From NCBI RefSeq assembly GCF_001431485.1, contig NZ_LDJM01000032.1:21116-85115 (forward strand): a DNA stretch of 64,000 bases, in the 5' to 3' direction. Positions 1 to 7,432 of this stretch are shown here, in pieces. Source of the DNA: Stenotrophomonas ginsengisoli (GTDB lineage Bacteria > Pseudomonadota > Gammaproteobacteria > Xanthomonadales > Xanthomonadaceae). Position 1 is the first letter of the stretch. Every line of letters begins with the position of its first letter. The notes below the pieces were generated by a model. That model made no database searches. It was not told the origin of the DNA and was given only the letters and a program-made list of their open reading frames with translations. The position numbers and the translations under genes were made by a program.

Positions 1-1344
1 GACAACTCGGCCGGTGTGGATACCTCCGACCACGAAGTCAACATCAAGATCCTGCTCAATGATGTGGTGGCCGCCGGCAAGCTCAGCGTGGCCCAGCGCA
101 ACAAGCTGCTGGCCTCGATGACCGACGAGGTCGGCCAGCTGGTGCTGATGGACAACTACCGCCAGAACCAGGCCATCAGCCTGATGGAGCGGATGAGCGT
201 GCGTCGCCTGGGTTCCAAGCAGCACTTCATCCGTACCCTGGAGCAGGCCGGCCAGCTGGACCGCGCCATCGAGTTCCTGCCTTCCGATGCCGAGCTGTCC
301 CAGCGCAAGGCGCGCGGGCAGGGCATGACCCGTCCGGAACTGTCGGTGCTGCTGTCCTATTCCAAGCTGGTGGCCTTCGGCCAGCTGCTGGATTCGGACA
401 TTCCCGAAGATCCGTACCTGTCCAAGGAACTGCAGCGCTACTTCCCGCAGCCGCTGCAGAAGAAGTACGCCGCCTTCATGGACGGTCACCGCCTCAAGCG
501 CGAGATCATCGCCACCGCGGTGACCAACCAGACCATCAACCGCATGGGTGCCACCTTCCTGCTGCGCATGGTCGAGGACACCGGCCGCAGCGTGGCCGAC
601 GTGGCCAAGGCCTACACCATCAGCCGCGAGACCCTCAACGCCCGCGCGCTGTGGGCGCAGATCGACGCGCTGGACGGCAAGCTGCCTGAAAGCGTGCAGG
701 TCGATGCACTGGAAGTGATCTGGAAGCTGCAGCGTTCCTTCGTGCGCTGGCTGCTGCAGCGCCCGGGCGCGATGCCGGCCATCACCACGGCGGTGGAGCG
801 TTACCAGGGCGCGTTCGAGGAAATCCGCACCGCCTCCGGCGTGCTGCCCGATTCCCAGCGTGGCGGCTACCAGGCCCGCGTGCAGGGCTGGAAGGACAAG
901 GGACTGCCGGCCGGCCTGGCCCAGCAGCTGTCCGAGCTGGCCTACCTGGACTCGGCCTTTGACATCATCGAACTGGCCATTGCCCGCAAGGCGCGTCCGG
1001 TGGACGTGTCCAAGGTGCACTTCCGTCTCGGCGATGCCCTGGGCCTGCCGTGGATCTTCGAGCAGATCGATGCGCTGGAGGTCAATGGCCGCTGGCATGC
1101 GATCGCCCGAGGCGTGCTGCGCGATGAACTGGCCGCCCACCAGCGCGTGCTGGCCGGCCAGGTGCTGGGCATGAAGGGCAGTGATGCCGCGGCCAAGGTC
1201 AGTGCCTGGATGCAGCGCGATGACAGCGCGCTGCGTTTCACCCTGGCCATGCTGGCCGAACTGGCCGAGCAGAAGAGCCTGGATTACCCGACCGTATCGG
1301 TCGCGGTGCAGCGTCTGGGCCAGCTGGCGTCCCACGCCCGCTGA
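1..1344 (+). CDS. gdhB: NAD-specific glutamate dehydrogenase, C-terminal part (5' end outside window)
   Basis: The reading frame is open from base 1 and ends at TGA 1342-1344, giving the last 447 residues. It opens with DNSAGVDTSDHEVNIK, the conserved catalytic-core signature of the large (about 180 kDa) NAD-dependent glutamate dehydrogenases. These enzymes oxidatively deaminate glutamate to 2-oxoglutarate in the cytoplasm. The remainder (alpha-helical, ending near LGQLASHAR) corresponds to the long C-terminal domain of this family. The GTG at base 16 is internal, not a start. A hairpin follows the stop, so the gene probably ends its own transcript before nadK. The family call is secure; the symbol is by homology. 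Confidence 0.93.
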   Translation, partial: DNSAGVDTSDHEVNIKILLNDVVAAGKLSVAQRNKLLASMTDEVGQLVLMDNYRQNQAISLMERMSVRRLGSKQHFIRTLEQAGQLDRAIEFLPSDAELSQRKARGQGMTRPELSVLLSYSKLVAFGQLLDSDIPEDPYLSKELQRYFPQPLQKKYAAFMDGHRLKREIIATAVTNQTINRMGATFLLRMVEDTGRSVADVAKAYTISRETLNARALWAQIDALDGKLPESVQVDALEVIWKLQRSFVRWLLQRPGAMPAITTAVERYQGAFEEIRTASGVLPDSQRGGYQARVQGWKDKGLPAGLAQQLSELAYLDSAFDIIELAIARKARPVDVSKVHFRLGDALGLPWIFEQIDALEVNGRWHAIARGVLRDELAAHQRVLAGQVLGMKGSDAAAKVSAWMQRDDSALRFTLAMLAELAEQKSLDYPTVSVAVQRLGQLASHAR

Positions 1345-1366
1345 TCCGCACCGCCGCGTTTGCCCG

Positions 1367-1400
1367 CACAGCCCCGCCCGCAAGGGTGGGGCTGTGTGTT
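1367..1400 (+). terminator. Rho-independent terminator after gdhB
   Basis: A 13-bp stem pairs 1367-1379 with 1384-1396 (one G-U pair) around a GCAA loop and is followed by a weak T-rich run. It sits 22 bases after the gdhB stop and before the nadK ribosome site. Confidence 0.7.
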
Positions 1401-1445
1401 TGTGGGTGAGCAGGTATGCTCGGGCCACCTTTGCAGGAGTGATTG

Positions 1446-2213
1446 ATGGTGAGTGTGCGCATTGCCTTTCTGGCCAGCAGTGCTGCCCCGGCGCAGCAGG
1501 CCCTGGCCGAACTGACCGCCCGCTATGGCCAGCACCCGCCCGAAGCGGCCGATGTGCTGTGCCCGCTGGGCGGCGATGGCTTCATGCTGCAGACCCTGCA
1601 CCGACACGGTGACCTGGGCCTGCCGGTGTTCGGCCTGAAGCTGGGCACGGTGGGCTTTCTGATGAACCAGCACCGCCCCGAGGATGACCTGGTGCAGCGC
1701 CTGGCCGGTGGCCAGCCGGCGCATCTGCATCCGCTGGAGATGACCGCCACCACCATCCATGGCGAGCAGGTCTTCGAGCGTGCCTACAACGATGTGTCGA
1801 TGCTGCGCCAGACCCGTCAGGCCGCGCATATCGGCATCGATCTCAATGGCCAGGAACGCCTGCCCGAACTGGTCGGTGACGGGGTGCTGGTGGCCAGCCC
1901 CGCCGGCAGCACCGCCTACAACTATTCGGCCCATGGCCCGGTGCTGCCGCTGGGCAGCCAGACCATTGCCCTGACTCCGCTGGCCGCCTACCGGCCGCGG
2001 CGCTGGCGCGGGGCCATCCTCAAGGCCAATACGGTGGTCGGCTTCCGCGTGCTGGACCCGGACAAGCGCCCGGTCAGCGTCACTGCCGATTCGCACGAGA
2101 CCCGTGACGTGCTGGCGGTGAGCATCGTGCAGTCGCAGCGCCATGTCAGCCTGCTGTTCGACCCGGAGCACAACCTGGAAGAACGCATCCTCAATGAGCA
2201 GTTCCTGTCGTAA
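1446..2213 (+). CDS. nadK: NAD kinase
   Basis: This 255-residue protein phosphorylates NAD to NADP using ATP or polyphosphate in the cytoplasm. The family hallmark GGDG lies at residues 42-45, followed by the conserved AYNDVS segment and the glycine-rich region [20 protein letters not shown], which binds nucleotide. The start is ATG 1446, preceded by AGGAG six bases upstream; a TTG just before it is in frame but lacks support. Length is typical for proteobacterial NadK, though slightly short. The next gene is a 5'-nucleotidase 68 bases downstream on the same strand. The two might form one transcript, since no terminator is visible between them. Confidence 0.93.
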   Translation: MVSVRIAFLASSAAPAQQALAELTARYGQHPPEAADVLCPLGGDGFMLQTLHRHGDLGLPVFGLKLGTVGFLMNQHRPEDDLVQRLAGGQPAHLHPLEMTATTIHGEQVFERAYNDVSMLRQTRQAAHIGIDLNGQERLPELVGDGVLVASPAGSTAYNYSAHGPVLPLGSQTIALTPLAAYRPRRWRGAILKANTVVGFRVLDPDKRPVSVTADSHETRDVLAVSIVQSQRHVSLLFDPEHNLEERILNEQFLS

Positions 2214-2281
2214 GGGCGGCCGTTGGGGTACCCTCGCGCACCGTCGCAGCGCTTGCGACAGCTCTACAGCAGGATCCACGC

Positions 2282-3241
2282 ATGACCAGCCAACCCTACC
2301 TCTCGGACAACCAGCCGCGTCTGCTCACCGTGGCGGTGACCTCGCGTGCGCTGTTTGACCTGGAAGAGGGCAATGCGCTGTTTGAAAGCCAGGGCCTGGG
2401 CGCCTATGCCGACTACCAGCGCCAGCGCGAGGACGAACTGCTGCAACCCGGGGTGGCCTTCCCGGTGGTGCGCAAGCTGCTGGCCCTGAACGCCCAGCTG
2501 CCCGAGGGCAGCCCACGGGTGGAGGTGATCCTGCTGTCGCGCAACTCGGCCGATACCGGCCTGCGCATCTTCAACTCGATCCAGCACTACGGGCTGGAGA
2601 TCGTGCGCGCCACCTTTACCGCCGGCGGCCCGACCTGGCCCTACGTCAAGCCGTTCGGCACTGACCTGTTCCTGTCGGCGAATCCTGAGTCGGTACAGCG
2701 GGCGCTGGCCCATGGCATTGCCGCGGCCACCATCCTGCCGCAGGCCCCGGCCGAGGCCGGCACCCTGGGCCTGGCCGATACCGGCCGCAACGAGCACCAG
2801 CTGCGCATCGCCTTTGACGGCGATGCGGTGCTGTTCGGCGATGAAAGCGAGCGCATCAGCCGCGAGCAGGGGGTGGAGGCCTTTGGCCGGCATGAGCGCG
2901 AGAACGCCCGCGCCGAGCTGTCCGGGGGGCCGTTCCGCAATTTCCTCTCCGCCCTGCACGAGCTGCAGGCCCTGCTGCCGGCCGGGGAGGACTGCCCCCT
3001 GCGCACCGCCCTGGTCACCGCGCGCTCGGCCCCGGCCCATGAGCGGGTGATCCGCACCCTGCGCACCTGGGGCGTGCGCCTGGACGAGGCGCTGTTTCTG
3101 GGCGGGCGGCACAAGGGCCCGTTCCTGGAAGCGTTCGGCGCGGACATCTTCTTTGACGATTCGCGCCACAACATCGACAGCGCCAGCCGCCATGTCACCG
3201 CCGGCCATGTGCCGCACGGGGTGGCCAACGAAGCGGGATGA
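2282..3241 (+). CDS. 5'-nucleotidase (cytosolic cN-I-like family)
   Basis: This 319-residue protein matches the 5'-nucleotidase family Pfam PF06189, related to eukaryotic cytosolic 5'-nucleotidase IA, which removes phosphate from nucleoside monophosphates. Recognisable segments are TVAVTSRALFDLEE near the N-terminus, VEVILLSRNSADTGLRIFNSI near residue 85, and the acidic FFDDSRHNID near the C-terminus, consistent with a HAD-like metal site. There is no signal peptide, so it should be cytoplasmic. ATG 2282 follows AGGAT. It stands directly after nadK on the same strand and ends before a strong terminator, so nadK and this gene may be co-transcribed. Substrate specificity cannot be told from sequence. 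Confidence 0.85.
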   Translation: MTSQPYLSDNQPRLLTVAVTSRALFDLEEGNALFESQGLGAYADYQRQREDELLQPGVAFPVVRKLLALNAQLPEGSPRVEVILLSRNSADTGLRIFNSIQHYGLEIVRATFTAGGPTWPYVKPFGTDLFLSANPESVQRALAHGIAAATILPQAPAEAGTLGLADTGRNEHQLRIAFDGDAVLFGDESERISREQGVEAFGRHERENARAELSGGPFRNFLSALHELQALLPAGEDCPLRTALVTARSAPAHERVIRTLRTWGVRLDEALFLGGRHKGPFLEAFGADIFFDDSRHNIDSASRHVTAGHVPHGVANEAG

Positions 3242-3289
3242 AATCTGGCGATGCGGCATGAAGATGCCGCTTTCAAGCGTTTTCCTTCC

Positions 3290-3322
3290 AAAACCGGCGC
3301 CAAAGTGCCGGTTTTTGTTTTT
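3290..3322 (+). terminator. Rho-independent terminator after the 5'-nucleotidase gene
   Basis: The stem AAAACCGGC (3290-3298) pairs with GCCGGTTTT (3307-3315), followed by a run rich in T up to 3323. It separates the nucleotidase transcript from the hipBA promoter region. A smaller hairpin (3253-3259 with 3264-3270) precedes it. Confidence 0.85.
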
Positions 3323-3335
3323 TGTGCCGAGGGTT

Positions 3336-3384
3336 GGCCAAATCGGTAATTTCTTGCCGGAAAGCGCTATGATTCGGCCAAATC
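3336..3384 (+). promoter_or_regulatory. Direct repeat GGCCAAATC x2, candidate HipB operator
   Basis: The nonamer GGCCAAATC occurs at 3336-3344 and again at 3376-3384, exactly 40 bases apart (about four helical turns), immediately before hipB. Known HipB antitoxins bind repeated sites in their own promoter. The role here is inferred from position. Confidence 0.45.
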
Positions 3385-3402
3385 AGGCAGAAAGGTGCCG
3401 AT

Positions 3403-3696
3403 ATGGCTTACCGGACCACCGACGAACTGCTGGCCGATATCGGCCAGGACCTGCGCCAGCTGCGCAAACAGGCCGGGCTGTCCCAGGCCCTGCTGGCGCA
3501 GAAGGCCGGGATTTCCGAACGCGCCCTGCGCAATCTGGAGGGCGGGCAGGGCTCGTCCCTGGCCACCTTCATCGGGGTGCTCAAGGCCCTGCGCCAGGAC
3601 AGCGTGCTCGATGCACTGAGCCGGCCAGCCGAGCCCAGCCCGATGCAGCTGCTGCGTCAGCGCCAACAGTTGCGGGGTGGTCATGGCCAGGGCTGA
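3403..3696 (+). CDS. hipB: HipB-type antitoxin, XRE helix-turn-helix regulator
   Basis: This 97-residue protein has an XRE/Cro helix-turn-helix at about residues 12-65 (LRQLRKQAGLSQALLAQKAG, then ISERALRNLEGG). In type II HipBA modules this protein neutralises the HipA kinase and represses the operon. ATG 3403 is the first start after two GGCCAAATC repeats that may be its operator. The end overlaps hipA by 14 bases, a typical antitoxin-toxin coupling. The C-terminal tail (residues 75-97) is rich in Gln, Gly and Arg, as in longer HipB proteins. Homology and context both support the call. Confidence 0.85.
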   Translation: MAYRTTDELLADIGQDLRQLRKQAGLSQALLAQKAGISERALRNLEGGQGSSLATFIGVLKALRQDSVLDALSRPAEPSPMQLLRQRQQLRGGHGQG

Positions 3697-4987
3697 GCAT
3701 GTGGATCTGGTCGAGGTGCACTGCTGGGGCCAGCTGGTCGGCGCAGTGGCCCAGGCCCGGCACAGCGATGCCTGCGTGTTCGAATACGACCCGCGCTGGC
3801 GCCGCAGCGGCATCGAGCTGTCGCCCCTGCTGCTGCCCACCCGCAACCGCAGCGGGCAGTTCAGCTTTCCCGGCCTGTCGCGGGAAACCTACAAAGGCCT
3901 GCCCGGCCTGCTCGCCGATGCCTTGCCCGACCGCTTCGGCAATGCACTGATCGATGCCTGGATGGCCCAGCGCGGCATCCCCGCCAGTGCGATCAGCGTG
4001 CTCGACCGTCTGGCCTACATGGGCAGCCGTGGCATGGGGGCGCTGCAGTTCCGCCCGGTGCTGGGCAGCGAGGACACGCCCAGCGTGCCGATCCAGCTGG
4101 CCAGCCTGGTCGAGGCGGCCCGGCGTGCGGTCAGTGGCTCGGTGGATGACAGCCATGCGGCGCAGTCGTTGAACCGGATCATCGAGGTCGGCACCTCGGC
4201 CGGCGGTGCCCGGGCCAAGGCGGTGATTGGCTGGGACCGCGCGCAGCAGCAGATTGTCTCAGGCCAGTTCGACCTGCCTGACGGTTTCGAGCACTGGCTG
4301 CTCAAGTTTGACGGGGTTGGCAGCGATGCCCAGCTCGGGCCTTCGCAGCAGTACGGGCGGATCGAATACGCCTACCACCTGATGGCGCGGGCGGCCGGCA
4401 TCGAGATGGCTGACTGCCAGCTGCTGGAGGAGGGCGGCCGGGCGCATTTTGTCACCCGCCGCTTCGACCGCCAGGGCAATGCGCGTGCGCACCTGCAGAG
4501 CCTGTGCGCGATGGCCCATGTCGATTACAACCTGCAGGCCAGCAATGCCTACGAAACGCTGTTCATCACCGCTGCCGAGCTGGGCCTGGGCGATGCGGCG
4601 ATGACCCAGCTGCTGCGCCGCATGGTGTTCAACGTGGCCGCGGCCAACAACGATGACCACAGCAAGAACTTCGCCTTCCTGCTGCCGCCGCCGCTTGAAG
4701 GGCAGGCGCTGCCGGCCTGGCAGCTGGCCCCGGCCTATGACATCACCTATGCCTTCGACCCGGACAACCAGTGGCTGCGCCAGCACCTGATGAGCGTGAA
4801 CGGCCGTTTTGCCGGCATCACCCGTGCCGACCTTGCCCGCGTGGCTGACCGCTTCTCCATTGCCGGCCTGCGCGAGGTGATCGACAGCGTCAACGCCGCC
4901 GTGCAGCGCTGGCCCGAATTTGCCGGATCAGCGGGGCTGGATCCTGCCGAAACCGTACGCATCGGCGGGCATCTGCAGCGCCTGTGA
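3683..4987 (+). CDS. hipA: HipA-family serine/threonine kinase toxin
   Basis: This 434-residue protein has the HipA N-terminal subdomain (about 1-110) and the kinase-like C-terminal domain. Visible kinase features are the serine loop TSAGGARAKA with Ser172, equivalent to the autophosphorylated Ser of E. coli HipA; the catalytic stretch NNDDHSKNFAF with Asp324 and His326; and the metal-binding PAYDITYAFD. E. coli HipA phosphorylates glutamyl-tRNA synthetase, but targets differ between homologues and cannot be read here. ATG 3683 overlaps hipB; an in-frame GTG at 3677 is an alternative start. All catalytic residues appear intact, so it should be an active kinase held by HipB. A hairpin at 5070 probably ends the operon. 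Confidence 0.88.
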   Translation: MARAEHVDLVEVHCWGQLVGAVAQARHSDACVFEYDPRWRRSGIELSPLLLPTRNRSGQFSFPGLSRETYKGLPGLLADALPDRFGNALIDAWMAQRGIPASAISVLDRLAYMGSRGMGALQFRPVLGSEDTPSVPIQLASLVEAARRAVSGSVDDSHAAQSLNRIIEVGTSAGGARAKAVIGWDRAQQQIVSGQFDLPDGFEHWLLKFDGVGSDAQLGPSQQYGRIEYAYHLMARAAGIEMADCQLLEEGGRAHFVTRRFDRQGNARAHLQSLCAMAHVDYNLQASNAYETLFITAAELGLGDAAMTQLLRRMVFNVAAANNDDHSKNFAFLLPPPLEGQALPAWQLAPAYDITYAFDPDNQWLRQHLMSVNGRFAGITRADLARVADRFSIAGLREVIDSVNAAVQRWPEFAGSAGLDPAETVRIGGHLQRL

Positions 4988-5031
4988 GCGTTGCCGATGC
5001 AGGGCATACGCCGGGCAAGCAGGGGCTGATC

Positions 5032-5050
5032 TGAACGAATGGTTCATTCA
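5032..5050. promoter_or_regulatory. Operator-like palindrome TGAAnGAAnnnTTCnTTCA
   Basis: A 19-bp palindrome with two fully symmetric 7-base half-sites (TGAA-GAA and TTC-TTCA, each interrupted by one free base) lies 45 bases after the hipA stop and 268 bases before the monooxygenase start. The GAAtGA/TTCaTTC pattern and size resemble TetR/AcrR-type operators. No such regulator gene is in the window. Confidence 0.5.
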
Positions 5051-5069
5051 GCCATGTTAGGCTCGAAGG

Positions 5070-5095
5070 CCGACATGCACTGACATGTCGGTTTT
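5070..5095 (+). terminator. Hairpin with T-run between hipA and the flavin monooxygenase
   Basis: CCGACATG (5070-5077) pairs with CATGTCGG (5084-5091) around a six-base loop, followed by TTTT. It could end hipBA, or act as an attenuator if transcription starts at the palindrome just upstream. Confidence 0.6.
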
Positions 5096-5317
5096 CCGGG
5101 CCGTCTGCCATTGCAGCGTGCCCGCTTTTCTGCCGGATGTGGTGGCAACGGCCCTTGCCGTGCCATTGGCGCCTTGATGCGCTCCTTCGATCCCACACCG
5201 GGCCACTGCGTGACCCGCCGGCAACTCGTGCGCCCACGTTACGCAGCGTGGGTGTATTCGCGCCTTGCGCAGGACCGCCTTTTGTCTGGCGGTCACTACA
5301 CAGGAGACACAACACGA
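5096..5317 (+). other. Non-coding leader before the flavin monooxygenase gene
   Basis: These 222 bases carry no supportable gene. Several local hairpins are visible: CCCACG with CGTGGG around position 5240-5252, and ACCGCC with GGCGGT around 5275-5294, just before the ribosome site AGGAG at 5302-5306. It does not match a riboswitch class that I can recognise. The upstream open frame in phase with the monooxygenase lacks family similarity and is treated as non-coding. Confidence 0.4.
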
Positions 5318-6709
5318 ATGTCCATGCGTATTGCAGTACTCGGTGCCGGCCCCAGCGGGCTGGCCATGCTTCGCGCCTTCGATTCCCTGCGTCGTCAGGG
5401 CCACCCGGTACCCGAGGTGGTCTGTTATGAAAAACAGGCTGACCTGGGCGGGATGTGGAACTACACCTGGCGTACCGGCCTGGATGCCTACGGCGAGCCG
5501 GTCCACGGCAGCATGTACCGCTATCTCTGGTCCAACGGGCCGAAGGAAGCACTGGAATTTGCCGACTACAGTTTCGAAGAGCACTTCGGCCGGCCGATCG
5601 GCTCCTATCCTCCGCGTGCGGTGCTGCGCGACTACATCATGGGGCGGATCGAACGCAACGGCCTGCGTGGCCAGATCCGCTTCAACATGGCCGTGCACTG
5701 GGTCCAGCGTGACCCGCAGACCGGCCGTTTCCAGGTCACCGTGCGCGACCTGAAGGCCGACAGCATGGTCACCGAGCAGTTCGATCACGTGGTGGTGGCC
5801 ACCGGCCATTTCTCCACACCGCATGCACCGTCGTTTCCGGGCCTGGAGCAATTCCCCGGACGCGTGCTGCATGCACATGACTTTCGTGATGCCTGCGAGT
5901 TCACCGACAAGGACCTGCTGCTGGTCGGCAGCAGCTATTCGGCCGAGGACATCGGCACCCAGTGCTACAAATACGGCGCGCGCACGGTCACCTTCAGCTA
6001 CCGCAGCCGTCCGCTGGGCTACCAGTGGCCGGCTTGTTTCGAGGAAAAGCCGCTGTTGCTGCGCCTTGATGGCAATACCGCCCATTTCATCGATGGCAGC
6101 AGCAAGCAGGTCGATGCGGTGGTGCTGTGCACCGGATACCGCCATCATTTCCCGTTCCTGCCCGACGAGTTGACCCTGCGTACCAACAACCGCCTGTATC
6201 CGGGCCAGTTGTACAAGGGTGTGGCCTTCATCGATGACCCGGGGCTGATCTACCTGGGCATGCAGGACCAGTACTACACCTTCAACATGTTCGATGCCCA
6301 GGCCTGGTTGGCCCGCGACCTGTTGCTGGGGCGTACGCCCTTGCCGGGGCACGCGCAGATGCAGGCCGACAGCCTGCTCTGGCAGCAGCGCGAGCAGGCC
6401 TGCAGTTCGGCCGAGCAGGACATCGATTTCCAGGCCGCCTATGTGCGCGACCTGGTCGATGCCACCGATTACCCGGATTTCGGCATCGAGGCTGTGGCGG
6501 AGATGTTCAAGCAATGGAAGCGTGACAAGAAGCGCGACATCCTGGGTTACCGCAACCAGCAGTACCGCTCCCTGCTAACCGGCAACCTGGCCCCGGTGCA
6601 CCACACCCCGTGGATGCTGGCCCTGGATGATTCGCTGCCGGCCTTCCTCGGCAACCGGCCCGAGCACCTGCAGGTGCCCATCGATCAGGACCAGGCCGTC
6701 ACGGCCTGA
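5318..6709 (+). CDS. tmm: Flavin-containing monooxygenase, trimethylamine monooxygenase-like
   Basis: This 463-residue protein resembles bacterial trimethylamine monooxygenase (Tmm), which oxidises trimethylamine to its N-oxide with FAD, NADPH and O2. The FAD fold GAGPSG is at residues 9-14. Tmm-like segments GGMWNYTWRTGLD, MYRYLWSNGPKEALEF and YSFEEHFGRPIGSYPPRAVL follow. The FMO fingerprint FPGLEQFPGRVLHAHDFR and the NADP site GSSYSAEDIG are intact. ATG 5318 has AGGAG 11 bases upstream; ATG 5324 is possible. It is isolated: no transporter, demethylase or reductase neighbours. It ends six bases from the convergent DUF2939 gene. Family membership is firm; the exact amine or sulfide substrate is inferred. 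Confidence 0.82.
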   Translation: MSMRIAVLGAGPSGLAMLRAFDSLRRQGHPVPEVVCYEKQADLGGMWNYTWRTGLDAYGEPVHGSMYRYLWSNGPKEALEFADYSFEEHFGRPIGSYPPRAVLRDYIMGRIERNGLRGQIRFNMAVHWVQRDPQTGRFQVTVRDLKADSMVTEQFDHVVVATGHFSTPHAPSFPGLEQFPGRVLHAHDFRDACEFTDKDLLLVGSSYSAEDIGTQCYKYGARTVTFSYRSRPLGYQWPACFEEKPLLLRLDGNTAHFIDGSSKQVDAVVLCTGYRHHFPFLPDELTLRTNNRLYPGQLYKGVAFIDDPGLIYLGMQDQYYTFNMFDAQAWLARDLLLGRTPLPGHAQMQADSLLWQQREQACSSAEQDIDFQAAYVRDLVDATDYPDFGIEAVAEMFKQWKRDKKRDILGYRNQQYRSLLTGNLAPVHHTPWMLALDDSLPAFLGNRPEHLQVPIDQDQAVTA

Positions 6710-6715
6710 GCCCCG

Positions 6716-7288
6716 TCAGCCCAGGACATCGGCTGCCGCCCAACCGGGCGGCAGCTGGATGTCGACCAAGCGCCAGCGCAAGCCCTGGCGGGCGAAGATG
6801 AAGGTGGTGCGGTGGCCGGCCGCATCGGTGCGGCTGGCGCTGAAGCGGCTCAGCGACTCATAGCGCCACTGGACCCCGGCAAAGGGTTCGGGGCTGGCGG
6901 GCGGTGCATAGGTGTCCGCACTCTGGGTATGGCCGGTGGCCTTGCGCCAGGTGCCCTGGCCATGCAGCACGGCGCTGATGCCCAGCGGGGTGACCACGCT
7001 GTCCACACTGGCCCCGACCAGGCTGCTGGCCCCGGCCAAGGCCAGGCCGCCGAACAGGTTGGACTGGACATCCGCCCCGGCCGCACGTACCAGGCGGTCG
7101 GCCAGCTGCGCCTTCAGGTTGACCCGCAGGGCGGGGAAATCGATGTGTTTTTCCAGCTGGGCGGGCGAGCGTTGGGTAATGGCCTTATCAATCCCGCGCA
7201 TGGCCAGCCACGGGCCGGCGGCCAGCAGGGCGACCAGGCCCAGCAACAGGGCAAGGATCAGGCACAGCCACAGACCGGGTTTGCGCAT
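6716..7288 (-). CDS. DUF2939-type membrane-anchored protein of unknown function
   Basis: This 190-residue protein has one N-terminal membrane segment (LWLCLILALLLGLVALLAAG, residues 6-25) and then a soluble domain. The domain start, MRGIDKAITQRSPAQLEKHIDFPALRVNLKAQL, is typical of DUF2939 proteins (PF11159), as is the closing WRLVDIQLPP. It is likely anchored in the inner membrane and faces the periplasm. ATG is at 7288. The gene is divergent from sbcD, with 144 bases between them, and convergent with the monooxygenase gene. No function is known for the family. Confidence 0.75.
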   Translation of the reverse strand: MRKPGLWLCLILALLLGLVALLAAGPWLAMRGIDKAITQRSPAQLEKHIDFPALRVNLKAQLADRLVRAAGADVQSNLFGGLALAGASSLVGASVDSVVTPLGISAVLHGQGTWRKATGHTQSADTYAPPASPEPFAGVQWRYESLSRFSASRTDAAGHRTTFIFARQGLRWRLVDIQLPPGWAAADVLG

Positions 7289-7432
7289 GGCAGTCACCAA
7301 CACAGGGAAAGGTTGCCAGCCTGCCGCAAGCGGGCCCTGCGTGCATGAACGTTGCCATCGCCGCTGGGCCAGTCGCAGCCGGTGCGACACAATGCGGGTT
7401 TGCTGTTGCGGTTTACACCCCGGGGATGGCCC

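Noticed and set aside
5111..5317. In-frame extension of the flavin monooxygenase upstream of ATG 5318
   Set aside because: The extension has no similarity to flavoproteins, and a ribosome site sits before ATG 5318.
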